Positions 21,612 through 32,764 of a DNA stretch of 64,000 nucleotides are shown here, one piece after another. The DNA is from Icerya purchasi (Eukaryota; Arthropoda; Insecta; Hemiptera; Monophlebidae), in the NCBI GenBank assembly GCA_039619475.1, contig CM077116.1:383990760-384054759 (forward strand). Direction: 5' to 3'. A program made the translations under genes and the position numbers. How positions within the stretch are numbered: the first letter of the stretch is position 1; the number at the start of each line of letters is the position of its first letter. The notes under the pieces were generated by a model. The model saw nothing but the letters and a program-made list of their open reading frames with translations, ran no database searches and was not told where the DNA came from.

Positions 21612-22788
21612 CAGAACACTGGTGGTCCCTGGAAGCACTCAAAGTAAAAATATTAAATCTATAAAAGTAGGGTTAACTTCATTAAAAAGAGTGCACTTAA
21701 TATTTGTCTCTTCAAACAATTGTGCTCTGATATGAACTCTGAACACGAAACTCGGCTTTTCCATACGGAAGTGTGTCGGCTTTCCAAAGGAAATATGCTG
21801 TCGGGGTTGTATGAATTGAAAGAGGAAGTAAAAATATTATTAACTAACAAGGAGAACAAAGAGTGGCTAAATCAGTTCTGCAAGTCCAAATTTCAAATGT
21901 GTTTTGCTTATTTGGTTGATTTTTTCGCGCAACTAAATATATTGAACGTTCAACTGCAAGGGTTATGAAATCTGAAGTTACAAGGTGCAAGCAATAAATT
22001 TGCATACAAAGATAAAATTAGTGAATTTATTACTAAAATCGAGCTATGGATCGACAAGGTTTGAAGAAAAAAATTTTCTGCGTTTGATACGCTGAATCGA
22101 ATTATTGACAGGCAGCGTGCTGAGATTGAAGGAGAAATACAAAAGAATATGATGCCTCATTTGAAAAATTTAAAAAGTGAATTCAGCCGCTATTTCTGTG
22201 ACTACTGTGAGGACAAAGGTGTTCAGAAAGTGATCAACGTTTCTGAAGTGCCCAATGAAATTCAAGAAGAAGTGATTGAAATGCAACACAATAGTAACTT
22301 GAAAGATATATTTGTGACAGGAATTAGTTTTGAAATTTTTTGGAGCCAAAAGGCAATTTCTTTCTCAAAGATTCAAGAAATTGCTGTACGTTATCGAACT
22401 TTGTAATCATCGACATATCTATACGAGCAGAGGTTCTCTCGGCGCTTTTGATAATTAAAACCAAGCACCGAAATCGGTTGGATCCCAGTACCGACATGTG
22501 TTTAGCTTTGAGTAGCATTGAACCAAGGATTCAGAAGTTAGTAAAAAGTATGCAGTCACAGAAATCGTATTAAAATAATATGTTTACCTCTATTCTGTAA
22601 AATTATCTTTAAAAAAATTAAAATACTGTTGGCTTTGGACAATTTTATGCGTGTCTTACTTATAGATAGATAGAACAACCCTTTATTTATTTACATTTAC
22701 TGTATATTACCTCCAAACAGTTGGTGGTCCATAGCAGACAGAAATTTTGTCAAATGGTCCCTCATCACTTAAAAGTTAAGAACCACTG
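21612..22788 (+). mobile_element. hAT DNA transposon relic bounded by 8-bp target duplication
   Basis: GTCTAGAA occurs at 21604-21611 and again at 22789-22796, immediately outside CAGAACACTGGTGG on the left and AAGAACCACTG on the right. The ends start with CAG and close with CTG, and the 8-bp duplication is the hAT hallmark. The right end read inward (CAGTGGTTCTTAACTTTTAA) is a typical hAT inverted repeat; the left end is rearranged. The element is 1,177 bp, far shorter than an autonomous one, and includes the decayed transposase described separately. Confidence 0.85.
21640..22573 (+). pseudogene. hAT transposase (ZBED/FAM200-like), 3' half, decayed
   Basis: Relic of the C-terminal part of a hAT transposase. 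Pieces in order are VNFIKKSALNIRLFKQLCSD, MNSEHETRLFHTEVCRLSKG, LYELKEEVKILLTNKENKEW, FAYLVDFFAQLNILNVQLQG (to 21968); then, in another frame, IEGEIQKNMMPHLKNLKSEF and EVPNEIQEEVIEMQHNSNLK (22110-22310); then the dimerisation region ALLIIKTKHRNRLDPSTDMC and LALSSIEPRIQKLVKS (to 22573). This order matches the ZBED5/FAM200-type hAT family as I know it. At least four frame breaks are present. The zinc-finger BED domain and the first catalytic region are missing. Confidence 0.82.
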
Positions 22789-22799
22789 GTCTAGAAGAT

Positions 22800-23665
22800 G
22801 AAGCTATATTTTCCAAACTATCAAGGCTACCCCAACTTTTAGAAAGAGTATTTGCACACCTATTTGCACTGTCCCACAATCTATGCTGCCATTTCTTATA
22901 TTTAAAACCATTGAGGACCAATTAGGGCTGCCCGTTTTCATTGCTTTCGGGTTTTGATACTGCAACCTTGTACACTACCACTTTCTGTGCGCTACCGCAT
23001 CTACCACTAAAACTTGATTCTTATTTTCATTATCATGCAATGTATGTTAACATAGGAGATATATATCTATAGCCAGTAATGGACTAGGTAAAGTTACATC
23101 CTTCTGAATACTGTGTGATGCATGTTGACTATTTTTTTACTGACACTTTTCTGACAACATATTCCAAGTTATCATTCTTAGCCTAAAGTATTTCATAGTT
23201 TCCTCCAGACATCTAACTCTATTTCCTTCCATTATTCAAACCCTTCTACACTTAAATCTTTTCATTTGTCAATTTTGTCAAGACATATTTTAGTGGAAAT
23301 AATATCATTTTCCACATCGCGCTTAAGTTTTCTTCTCAGAACTTCCTCAAGAATCCCGCTTCTAATTGTATCGCTTCACTCGAGCGTGTAGCACTATCAA
23401 GTTTACCTTTCAACGAGATCACTGTCTGTTCAAGAAAAGTTTGCAGAAAAATATCATTTTCTTTGTAGTGACCACCTTAGAGTTGACAACCTTTTGCAGT
23501 TTTCTTTCCAACTTCTCAGTCAATTTTTTCTCCAGCTTAACAGTTGAATCAGCTTATTGAGTAATAGCCGTATCTGTATCGGCAACTAATCCGATTTCCT
23601 GTTTCAGTTCCCAATTATAGAATGAGTATTCTCCAAATTAAATTGGACCTGCTGTACACCTTCTA
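22800..23665. other. AT-rich sequence, possible decayed coiled-coil coding on the minus strand
   Basis: On the minus strand near 23500-23600 the translation LKQEIGLVADTDTAITQ, stop, then STVKLEKKLTEKLERKLQKV suggests a worn coiled-coil segment, such as a gag-like region. There is no diagnostic motif, so no call is made. Confidence 0.25.
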
Positions 23666-23667
23666 TA

Positions 23668-24253
23668 ACTAATGTTCCAAAAATGTCCCAAAAAATGTTC
23701 TAATTTTATATAACGTTTGGAATATTTCAATTTTTACCGACTTCCAAAAAGAAAGAGGTTATACGCTCGTGGCATATTTTTTTTTTTTTTTATGCTTGTT
23801 CGCGCATAACTCATATTTATATAGACTGATTTTACTAATACTTTGTCCGCAATTCAGGTTTGAGTTCAGTGACGGTTTTCGTTTGTGCAAACATAATGAA
23901 TACACTTCTTATTGCTGTGCAGGTTGATGAATAAGAATTCCAAGCATGTAAAGACTATATAATTAATTTAATAATACTACGGAAACGCAAAAAAAGTATT
24001 ATTTATACGTGCTGTAGTATGTTAAGTTGTTTCGGTAGTTTAATAAAATTTATGGTATAAATTATTGGTTGTATCTTTTTTTATTATATAAAATTGGGAC
24101 ACTTTTTTATTATAAAATCTAATGGAGGCCGATTTAAGAATTACGTTGCAAATTTTGATCATTTTATAAAAAGTATAGCAGAGAAAGAGACAGAAATATA
24201 AGCACGAGGGGTCAAAGGGCACAGCCCCTTGCGGGACCAAAATGGCCCAGTTT

Positions 24254-24294
<41 letters not shown>

Positions 24295-24295
24295 T
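23668..24295 (+). mobile_element. LINE 3'-UTR copy 1, interrupted by a foldback module A fragment
   Basis: AATGTCCCAAAAAATGTTCT at about 23690 and TATAAAATTGGGAC near 24085, then TTTTGATCATTTTATAAAAA, GAGAAAGAGACAGAAATA, AAGGGCACAGCCCCTT and a (TA)n tail (24258-24290), match the trailer of the minus-strand LINE at 32.3-34.7 kb. Between them, TTTTTACCGACTTCCAAAAA (23734) starts a diverged copy of the AACCGACTTCAAAA repeat. This is a 5'-truncated 3' end with a later insertion. Confidence 0.62.
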
Positions 24296-24659
24296 TATTA
24301 TTCGTTGGTATGTACACTTCTATAGAAGTTTTGGCACGTTGCCGCTTAAAAAAATTATGCTTTTTACTTCCGATTCATGCTATTTAATATGTACTGACGA
24401 GGAATCGTAGCCATTAAATTTCTTGACGCAGAGTTTCATATAAATTTTAAAAAATTTTAAAAAAAAGAATTAGTTATTCCGTTAAAAATAGGCACAATAT
24501 GAAGTTGATTATATTGTTAATTGATTCCTCTTGACACAGATATATGTCTGTAATATTTTCAAAAAAAATAAAGCATTAGGTTTTTAAAAAAAAAAACATT
24601 TTTATAAAATTGTTTATAGACTATGAACATTAGTCTATGTATATTCTATATCCCCCACG

Positions 24660-24952
24660 TACGCAGAATTTTTTAATAAATTTGTACATGTATGATCAGT
24701 CCTTTGCGGTAAGGTCACGCATAGAAATGGCAAAAAAGACCTTTTTAAATATGAAAAACCTAATTATCAGGAAGGATATCAATCTACTGTTAAGATTACG
24801 ACTAATACAAGGCTGTGTATGGTCGGTATTGCTTTATGGTATGGAGAGCTGGAATCTCACACCTACGTTGGAGAAAAGGATAAGAGGCGTTAGAGATGTA
24901 TGTACATATCGCCGCATTTTAAAAATTTCGTATTTAATTGTTAAGAAATAAT
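24660..24952 (+). pseudogene. LINE reverse transcriptase C-terminal fragment
   Basis: The translation RSRIEMAKKTFLNMKNLIIR, LLLRLRLIQGCVWSVLLYGM, ESWNLTPTLEKRIRGVRDVC and RRILKIS matches the thumb region that follows the RT in CR1/L2-like or RTE-like LINEs (usual pattern: W.....LYG.E.W.......R..AFE.W..RR.L.I.W). Only about 90 codons remain. It follows a 3'-UTR fragment of a different element and appears to be an independent insertion. Confidence 0.75.
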
Positions 24953-24954
24953 TC

Positions 24955-27550
24955 AATTTATTTTTTCCATCTTTTCTTAATTGCATCTCCTTACTCGAGA
25001 ACATAAATACATAGCGTATAGAATCGGTTTTTGTCATAATTACAATAATTTCCACCTTGTAAATTTATTTATAATTTCTACTCTGTAAACTCTTCGGAAT
25101 TTCGACGCATCATCATCATTTTGGTTCTGCTAAATCCTCACTATCCCTATTAATATTTTCTCCATTTTTCTCTTTCCCGTGCACTTTTTCCTGTTAACCT
25201 TCTTTTTCTTATACGCTTCCGATACTTATTTTCAGAAAACTATCCTTAATCGATGATACATTCAGTTCCTGTTCTACATTACTATCACACTTCTTTTAAA
25301 ACCCGCTCTTCATCCACTCTTCTCATGTGAGTCTATGCTCTTGATGTCGAGGATTGCGGAATCAAGCTTTTCATGATATGCTAAACTTAATGGATCTCTA
25401 AAGAGAATACTAGATCAGTTTCCTTCTCTCGGCCGCCTTTTCCTTCCCAAATTTCTCCGGTATAACTGATATTTAATTTCAGAATACCTAGGATCCACTT
25501 ATGCGCGGAACAGACAACTCCCAAAAACCTACGACACATTTGGTTTAGAAGCCAAACATCAGCACCACCTTAATACTCTTCTCGATGCTTTTTTATTTTC
25601 AACTTTCCTTATCTACTTTAAAAATTTTTCATTCAAAAACCTCTAGTCTTTTACTTCTTTCAATCCTTGCCTCCACGTTTCCGAGCTATAAAACGTTCCA
25701 AACAAAATATCCCGCCATTCGACTATGTACCGCCTAATTTTAACTGTTGACTATTTCTTTCTAGTGTGAACGGTAGTTTTCGTATTTCAACCATACAGAC
25801 TTGTTTTTTACCTTGAAAACATTTTATTTATTATCTTATGAAAAAACTCACTTTCATGTAATCAACCGTCGACCACGTTATAATTAAAGATTACGTCATT
25901 TAAGCTCTTAGAGCATATTTTGACATAGATTAGATTAACGAAATCTAGGCCGTATTATTATCGATATTATTTCAGAAATTATTTCTCTGTAAATCGTTAA
26001 CGTGTTAGAAACCGAACAAATTTTATTCCGTTTAACTTGATTGTTATTTTACGTTTTGTTTGCCGTACCGAATAAATTACCGACTGCTTGATAAATATTA
26101 ATCGTTTGTCAGTTGGTAATTTTAAAATTTGCTAAAACAAACTCTTTCGTTGACCTTAATATCGGCCATATTCGGGAATTCACTGAACAATTAGGAGGGC
26201 CAGCTTTGAAGTTTAAATACGCTTACATTCGTGTCATTCAGATTATCGTATTAGTTTATCAATATACTATAAAAACGGGTGTATGTCTCGTTTACATTAC
26301 ACTTTCCCGTTATTGTAGCTCGCACTTCAAACCGAACGCAAAATTAGTTCTAATTTTTTCCCGAAATTTCCGACGATTTCTAAGAAATTTGTTAAATTCG
26401 ATCGAGTTTATAGCAGTAACTTACAGAAAATGGGTAATTTAACGGCTCGATGATTACTACATTTTGGCTCTTTAAATCATCGTTAATTTCACATTTTTTT
26501 CACATCAACCAATAACGCTACTAATCATTACCGTAGATAGAACTTTCTTAAAATGATTTAAACGAATTATTGTGTAATTTTATCATTTATTATGACTGTT
26601 AGAGCAAATTCACACTTGTACAACGGGAAAAGAGACTAACTTTGATAACGTATTGCGACAATTTAATAAGTATTATAATAAATATTTTTACAAATCGTAC
26701 GGTATTTTACTTTACTTACGAACGGCAGCTTTAAATATTATATAACGTACACAATGAACACAACTCAATGAATCGACCGAACAGAAGCACAAACACCAAT
26801 TACAAAATGTAAATTATTTTCCGTTGTAATTATGAACGGGAGAAACGTTTAAAAAAAGAACAGAAACAAAGAAAAAATAGAATAATTTTAATCACGGTAA
26901 CCGTTTCGCTATCAGTGTTCGATAAAAACGGATCCAGTTATCATTACTTTTCTCAGTTTTATTATTGCAAACGATTTCCTAATATAAAAAGTCTAATCAA
27001 CAGTAATTTCAGATAAAATGAATACATCGGTTTCTAATTGTTTATAAATACCACGATTCCAAATTGTCTATAAATACGACGGAATTACCTGAGAAATTCG
27101 GTATAAAGTTTAGTAACTTCGCAATCACTTGTCCGATGAACTTGCAATTTAATTCTCTCTTGAAATTTAGCAAGCACTATCGCAAAATTACGCGCAACCA
27201 AGGTTCCTGGAATCGCGGATTTTAAAACCCGAAAAAACCAATAAAAATATAAATAATCGCGCGAAGAGATAAGATTGATGTCAACAAATGCATAAAGTAG
27301 TTTTACTGAAGATGAAAATTCTGCAAACACATTTAGTTTCTTATTTAATTAACTAATGAAGTGTCTAACTTAGAGCACGATGAGTAAAAACAGAAACCGA
27401 ATAGATTCTCTTCATACCACTTAATAAATACATTAAAGTTGAAAGCTTACCACTTTAAAAGTTGTGCAAATTCCTAATTGTTGCAAAATAAACAGTTATA
27501 AACAATTGAATGAAAAAAAAAAACTATGTGAATTGCATTAAAATAATTAT
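24955..27550. other. AT-rich sequence, nothing firmly recognised
   Basis: 25080-25760 is pyrimidine-rich on the plus strand, somewhat like 50.8-51.4 kb, and may be an old minus-strand LINE, but no motif was convincing. 25780-27540 looks like ordinary non-repetitive DNA. A 109-codon plus frame at 26113-26442 has no recognisable features. Confidence 0.35.
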
Positions 27551-27569
27551 ATTTGAATGCAGAAAAATG

Positions 27570-28080
27570 CCGAATTCAAAATGACCAATCCAGTATGTCG
27601 GATTCTTATCGGAAAACAAAGTTTTCTCAATAAAAATGTATTAATGTGAAATGTGCGAAGAGAAAAAACTGCACATTTAACTTTTTTTTTGGTGTGTATT
27701 TTATGAAAATATAACTTTAAAAATAAAAATTTCAAAATGGCTGATCCAATATAGCGGATTTTTATCGGAAAAACGATATTTTTTTCTAAACAAAATGTAG
27801 TAAAATGAAAGATGTGTGTAAAAAAACTACATTATTAATTTTGCAACGTATTTTTTATAAAAATATAAATTTGAAAATGAAATTTCATAATGGTCGATTC
27901 AATATGGCGAACTTTTATCGGGAAAACGATTTTTTTTCTAATAAAAATGTATTAGCATGAAATGCGCGTGGAAAAAACTGCACAATCGATTAATGTTTTA
28001 ACGTATATTTTGTAAAAATATAACTTTAAAAATAGAAATTTCAAAATGACGGGTGCAATATAGCGGAGTTATATTAAAAA
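27570..28080. repeat. tandem array of about four 155-bp units
   Basis: The key block CAAAATGGCTGATCCAATAT, AGCGGATTTTTATCGGAAAA and variants recurs at 27577, 27733, 27886 and 28042 (spacing 156, 153, 156). Each is followed by TTCTAATAAAAATGTATTA, GAAATG, GGAAAAAACTGCAC and AAAATATAACTTTAAAAAT. A lone diverged unit lies near 28893-28940. This is satellite-like, with units clearly diverged from each other. Confidence 0.85.
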
Positions 28081-28089
28081 ACTTGTAAG

Positions 28090-29460
28090 TGTCGCTTGCG
28101 ACTCTTTGAAGATATGAAAACCATATACACATGAGCCTAGCAACATAGATTTATTATGCAGAATTTTTAACAAATATTCTTAACTTTAAAAAACACATGT
28201 TTTCATACTATTTTTAGGATCGGCTTTTTCAAAATTTATAAAAATTATATTTAGTGCTGATACTCAAATGTTCATTAAAATACACCTTGAAAAATGGGAT
28301 CTCCTTAGGAGATATACTTTATTTAGGTACTTAATACTGATTGGCCGAAAAATTTTCATTAAAATATAGGGGAAAAATATGAACACTCGAAATTTTAAAA
28401 TGAAGGGGACGATAAACTCGAGCGACTTAATTTAATATTGTTGTTAAATTTCAAATATTTCTGTTTTATAATAATATTATGTACTCGTGTATTATTATAA
28501 TTCCTGTTTAAATCTGTACTCAGAAATTAATAAAAAATATTTTGCTTTACTTAGATTATATTTATGTAAAAATTCTTTCTCTTTTTGAGAAACATGTTTA
28601 TCATCGTCCGAAAATAAAAATGGTCTTCACGTTCCACATAGAGCAAACTACAGTAGAGTTGAATAAGGATTTCAAATTTGAGTATAAGTAACATTCCCGG
28701 TAGCAAATATTAAAAATACGGTTTCCAGTCTTTTCAATCAAATGCCATTTCTGGAGGTCCCAAAGCTTTATCATTGTAATTACTTGTTTCCTATCCCTTA
28801 TTTACCACTTTTATTATATCATTCATTTATCCTATAAACGGTCTCCATTTCTTCTACACTGTATTTTAATTGAAATATGACTTTGAAACTGAAAAAATTA
28901 AAAATAACTGATCCGATATGGGGTTAACTTTAATTAAGAAATGAATATTTTTTCTAATGAAAGTGGAAAAATATAAAACGTATGTTTAATAAATTTATTC
29001 TTTTAAATGACAGTTTAAACAATCATTACCGCTACACACTGCACAAGCGACGCTGCGTACTATAAAAAAATACGATTTGTTTGTGTTTTTTATTTTATTT
29101 TTTTTTTTTTTTGGGGGGCTCGGCAATTTGTTTGTGTTTGAATGAATAAAAGGGAGACAATTGTCAAGTGCGCAAAATATTTGAGTGTAGGATATTTTGA
29201 GAGAAAAAAAGTCTTTTCTACAACATAGAACAGGTTAGATAGCGAAAAAACAATTATTTTTTACATTATTAATGTTTATTCACATACAATTTTCGAATTT
29301 TTTTTTAAATGAATTAAAATTTTTCCTTAATTTATTAAAAATAATGCATAAAAACAACTTTTTTTTCCCCCTTTAGAAGCCATTTCTAGCCTATTGGCTA
29401 TCAGTAGCTGGTGTGATAAATGATTGTGACGTGGAGGGTACGTAGTCCAGTGACTAGTTT
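28090..29460. other. AT-rich sequence, nothing recognised
   Basis: Includes the isolated fifth satellite-like unit near 28.9 kb and a poly(T) stretch followed by GGGGGGCTC at about 29096-29120. No coding feature was found. Confidence 0.5.
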
Positions 29461-29463
29461 TAA

Positions 29464-29765
29464 TTTTTTTTTTTTTACTAAGCCAGGTCTAAAGGTTTTG
29501 TTCTCTTTAGTCTGCGCACTTGCGTTTGTGGCGAATTATCCAGTAGGCCAATTGCAGTCCAGTTCGTATAATAACCGCTCCTGATGTTTTGTTGCCATCC
29601 TCTTGATAACATCAGCTACATAATCCATACGAAGGTCATCATGTATGATTTTGTTCCTTACGTACCAAGGGGCGTCAACGAGTGACCTTAGAGTAATATT
29701 TTGATATCTTTGAATTTTCATAATATTTTTCTTTGCACTGCAGCCCCCCAGACGAAAAATTTGTC
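29464..29765 (-). pseudogene. Jockey-clade LINE, C-terminal stub with poly(A) tail
   Basis: The minus strand reads KIQRYQNITLRSLVDAPWYV, RNKIIHDDLRMDYVADVIKR and MATKHQERLLYELDCNW. This is the C-terminal segment after the RT in Jockey elements (usual form: IQRFQ...LR...NAPWYV.N...H.DL..P.V). It ends downstream in 12 T on the plus strand (29465-29476), i.e. a poly(A) tail for a minus-strand element. A 5'-truncated insertion of about 300 bp. Confidence 0.82.
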
Positions 29766-29769
29766 GACA

Positions 29770-30865
29770 GTATATTAAAGTACAAGTTTTAAACTTTAAA
29801 ATTCACTATTGAAAAGTTTCGATCATGTAATTTTTGTTACATGAAAATTATGAGCAGTAATTTTAATAAAATTAATGTGACTTTAATCGAATATAATTTA
29901 AAGAAAAAAAAGGTTTGATCCTTTTTTTACTAATACATTTTATATAGTATGGTATTTAAAGATTATTCTGAAAGTTTGAGCTTATTTGACTTCATCTTAA
30001 ATTTTTTACACTAATTTATGCAGCGATACAAAAAAAACAAAATCGCATGGTCCAACTTTCAGATAAGGTTAAATTTCAAAAAAATGATTTTTATTTGTTA
30101 ATTGTAAAAATTAGTAAAGATCCTTTAAAATGAAATTTGATTTTTTGAATTCCATCAAATCAATCGAAAACTATAAGCGTGTTAGTGCGCCCTACAACTC
30201 AGGCAGTACCTTCAAACGCGCCGTTAAAGCGCTGTGAGTGACGGCTTAATAAATTAATTAAGCTAGGCTGCATTTAAACGAACTTTATTTTTTTTTAATG
30301 TAATGTGAAATTTCCTCAGCTTTGGGTTGCTATTAAATTTTGCAACAAAAAAAAAATCAAAACAACAAAGTTATTTGCAAAAATTACATTTTTCCTCCTT
30401 AATTGTTTAATAAAAAATTTAGCACAAATTTTAATTTGGCAAAAATTTTTGGCTGTTCGTTGTACACACATTAACGAATATCGTATCGAAAGTTTACCGG
30501 CGGTTACCAAGGATTTTACATCGAAAACCCCTGTTATAGACACATAGTTCATAGACGATAAATTTGTCCGATCAAACCTGTCTTCTTCAAAAACAGCAAA
30601 ACCTTCAACTCATTGCCTTAAAACAGTTCGCCTATTTTATTCTGTATAAAAGCGATCTACTTTTAGACAGAACCTGACAGTGAAGCTCTCAATAAGTTTG
30701 GATTTGGAACGCTCTGGACGCTGGTATCTCATGGAATAATCTGTATGTATCAGTTGAACGTGAAAAATTTCAGAATGGTGCTACATTGTCATCATCAGCA
30801 TATTAGTAACTGCAACTGCTGACCACGTTCGCCATCATTCTTCTCGTGTTACTGCTTTATTTTTT
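29770..30865. other. AT-rich sequence, nothing recognised
   Basis: Overlapping open frames on both strands at 30305-30552 are AT-rich chance frames without motifs. Confidence 0.5.
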
Positions 30866-30869
30866 TTTT

Positions 30870-31265
30870 TTTTTGAGCTCGTCAACCAAGGACTTTTACT
30901 CAAAAACAAAAAGTAAGAAAAGAAGTCGGTTATATTTTAATCCGATCAGAAATTTTATCTAGAAAGGAACAAATAGCAGGAATAATTAGTGAGGAAGGAA
31001 AGGACAGGATATAGGAAGCACAATAAGAAGTAGGAAGTCCAAGCTTCAGCAAATAAGAATACAAAGCAGAACGCTCCACAAAAAGAAATTAACATTGGAA
31101 GATCACATGATCGGCGTCGCAAATAACTGCATCATCCGGATGAGAGGATAGTGTGGAGAGGAAATCAAGGAAAAACGAAATTTAGATAATGGCAGCAAAG
31201 AATGGCCAGAGCGCATACGAACAATGGAAACAACATCAGAACGCCGAAAAAGAAATCATGATATA
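30870..31265 (+). repeat. dispersed purine-rich repeat, copy 2 (family R-x)
   Basis: Same order of blocks as 14640-15335: AACCAAGGACTTTTACTC, TAATCCGATCAGAAATTTTA, GGAAAGGACAGGATATAGGA, CACAATAAGAAGTAGG and AATGGAAACAACATCAGAAC. A poly(T) run precedes it (30857-30874). It is single-unit where copy 1 appears partly duplicated. Confidence 0.55.
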
Positions 31266-31269
31266 AAAT

Positions 31270-32335
31270 CATTTACAGAATGATAAATTTCCAAGTTTTT
31301 ATCATTGTTTTTTTTATACCTTTTTGCGTATAAATTGAACTGTGCCGAAATAAGACTGTGCCCAAATAGGAGGACACGTATATATTTAGGTGTAAAGAAT
31401 GGGAGGAAGCTACATCTCCAGTTACAAATTAAGAAAAAAAAAGTTATACCATAATTATCAGATAATCGCCGTGAGACAGTGTGGAAAACAGTTTTATCGA
31501 TTCATAATAATCAATAATATTAACGTACAAATTTAATACTATTTTCATATAAACTTGTTTAGTATACTAAATTTGGTTAAGAAAACCGGTTAAATAGGAA
31601 CAGTTGAGAACACACAAAAAAAACAAAACAAATCAGGTATTTTTAACGAAACTAATGTATATAGATTAAAGGAAAAAGCAGGAGAAGCAATAATTTGGCA
31701 AGTGGTCGTCATCGTTTAATAATGAAGAGAAATGGTGTCAATAATCAATCATCGCCTATTAAAAAGGTGTGTTACATATTGGACGCGACTTAAGTGTTCT
31801 TTTACTAGAAATTTACCGAATAAATAAGAATTATTTTTTCAACGACAAAAATTAAGCGTTTTAAAAACGTTAAAACTAAACGCGCTTCGTAACGGACCAT
31901 AAAATCTCCGGATAAACGAAATGGTTGACGTAATTTCTGGTTTTCGGGTTATGCTTTAATTGATGGTTGGTCATCTCTGTTATAAGGTATATTTACGTGA
32001 AACCAGTTCTTCACATGTTTTTATTGCGTTAATCATATATTTCGGTTGTAACGTACACATCATCTCTATATTTAGCCCTATTGCTAAACTTCTTTTTAAA
32101 CGAATAATTTTAGATTGTAGCGAAATTGAAACTGGTTAAATTTATTTATTCAAAATATTAATGCAGTATCAATCTGAGAAATACACGTATCACTTATAAC
32201 ACTTTCGTAGCTAATCTCTAAATTACACCAAAGAAAAAAATAAATAAATTTAAGAAAGTTGGAGTATATATATACGCATACTATGCACAACAACAAAGGT
32301 TAGAAGTACGGGAAGTAGTACAATTATGCTTTTGT
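31270..32335. other. AT-rich sequence, nothing recognised
   Basis: No coding or structured feature could be supported. Confidence 0.5.
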
Positions 32336-32339
32336 TAAA

Positions 32340-32389
<50 letters not shown>

Positions 32390-32760
32390 ACTCGGCCATT
32401 TTGGCCTCGCAAGGGGCTGTGCCCCTTGACCCCTCTTGCTTTCATTTCTGTCTCTTTCTCTTCTATACTTTGTATAAAATGATCAAAATTTACAACGTGA
32501 TTCTTACTGGCATCAACATACACAAAAAATAACATAACCACAAAAATCCTATTCTAACATTTAACTTCCGTTATATAAAATTAAGACATTTTTTCGTTAC
32601 ATTTTTCGTTACATATTTCATTACATAAAATTGTGACATTTTATAAATAACAATTACAAAAATCCTACAAAATATAACAAACGTTACATAAAATTGGGAC
32701 ATTTTTCTGGGACATTTTTTTGGGACATTTCATTATCATCACCTAATCTCACTCGAGTCC
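32340..32760 (-). mobile_element. 3' UTR of the minus-strand LINE, ending in (TA)n
   Basis: Downstream of the ORF (reading leftward) come repeated AAAATGTCCCAATTTTATGT units, then TTTTGATCATTTTATACAAA, GAGAAAGAGACAGAAATGAA, a hairpin AAGGGGCACAGCCCCTT, a second hairpin GGCCAAAATGGCC and a TA microsatellite (32341-32381). The same order occurs at 24.1 and 36.6 kb, which defines this as the trailer of one LINE family. Confidence 0.75.
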
Positions 32761-32764
32761 GAGT

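Noticed and set aside
24040..24291. Frames with IYIYIYIY stretches at 24.0 and 32.3 kb
   Set aside because: Translations of the TA microsatellite and LINE 3' UTR; no coding value.
30305..30552. Overlapping 80- and 78-codon frames on opposite strands
   Set aside because: Chance frames in AT-rich DNA; no splice signals, motifs or compositional shift.
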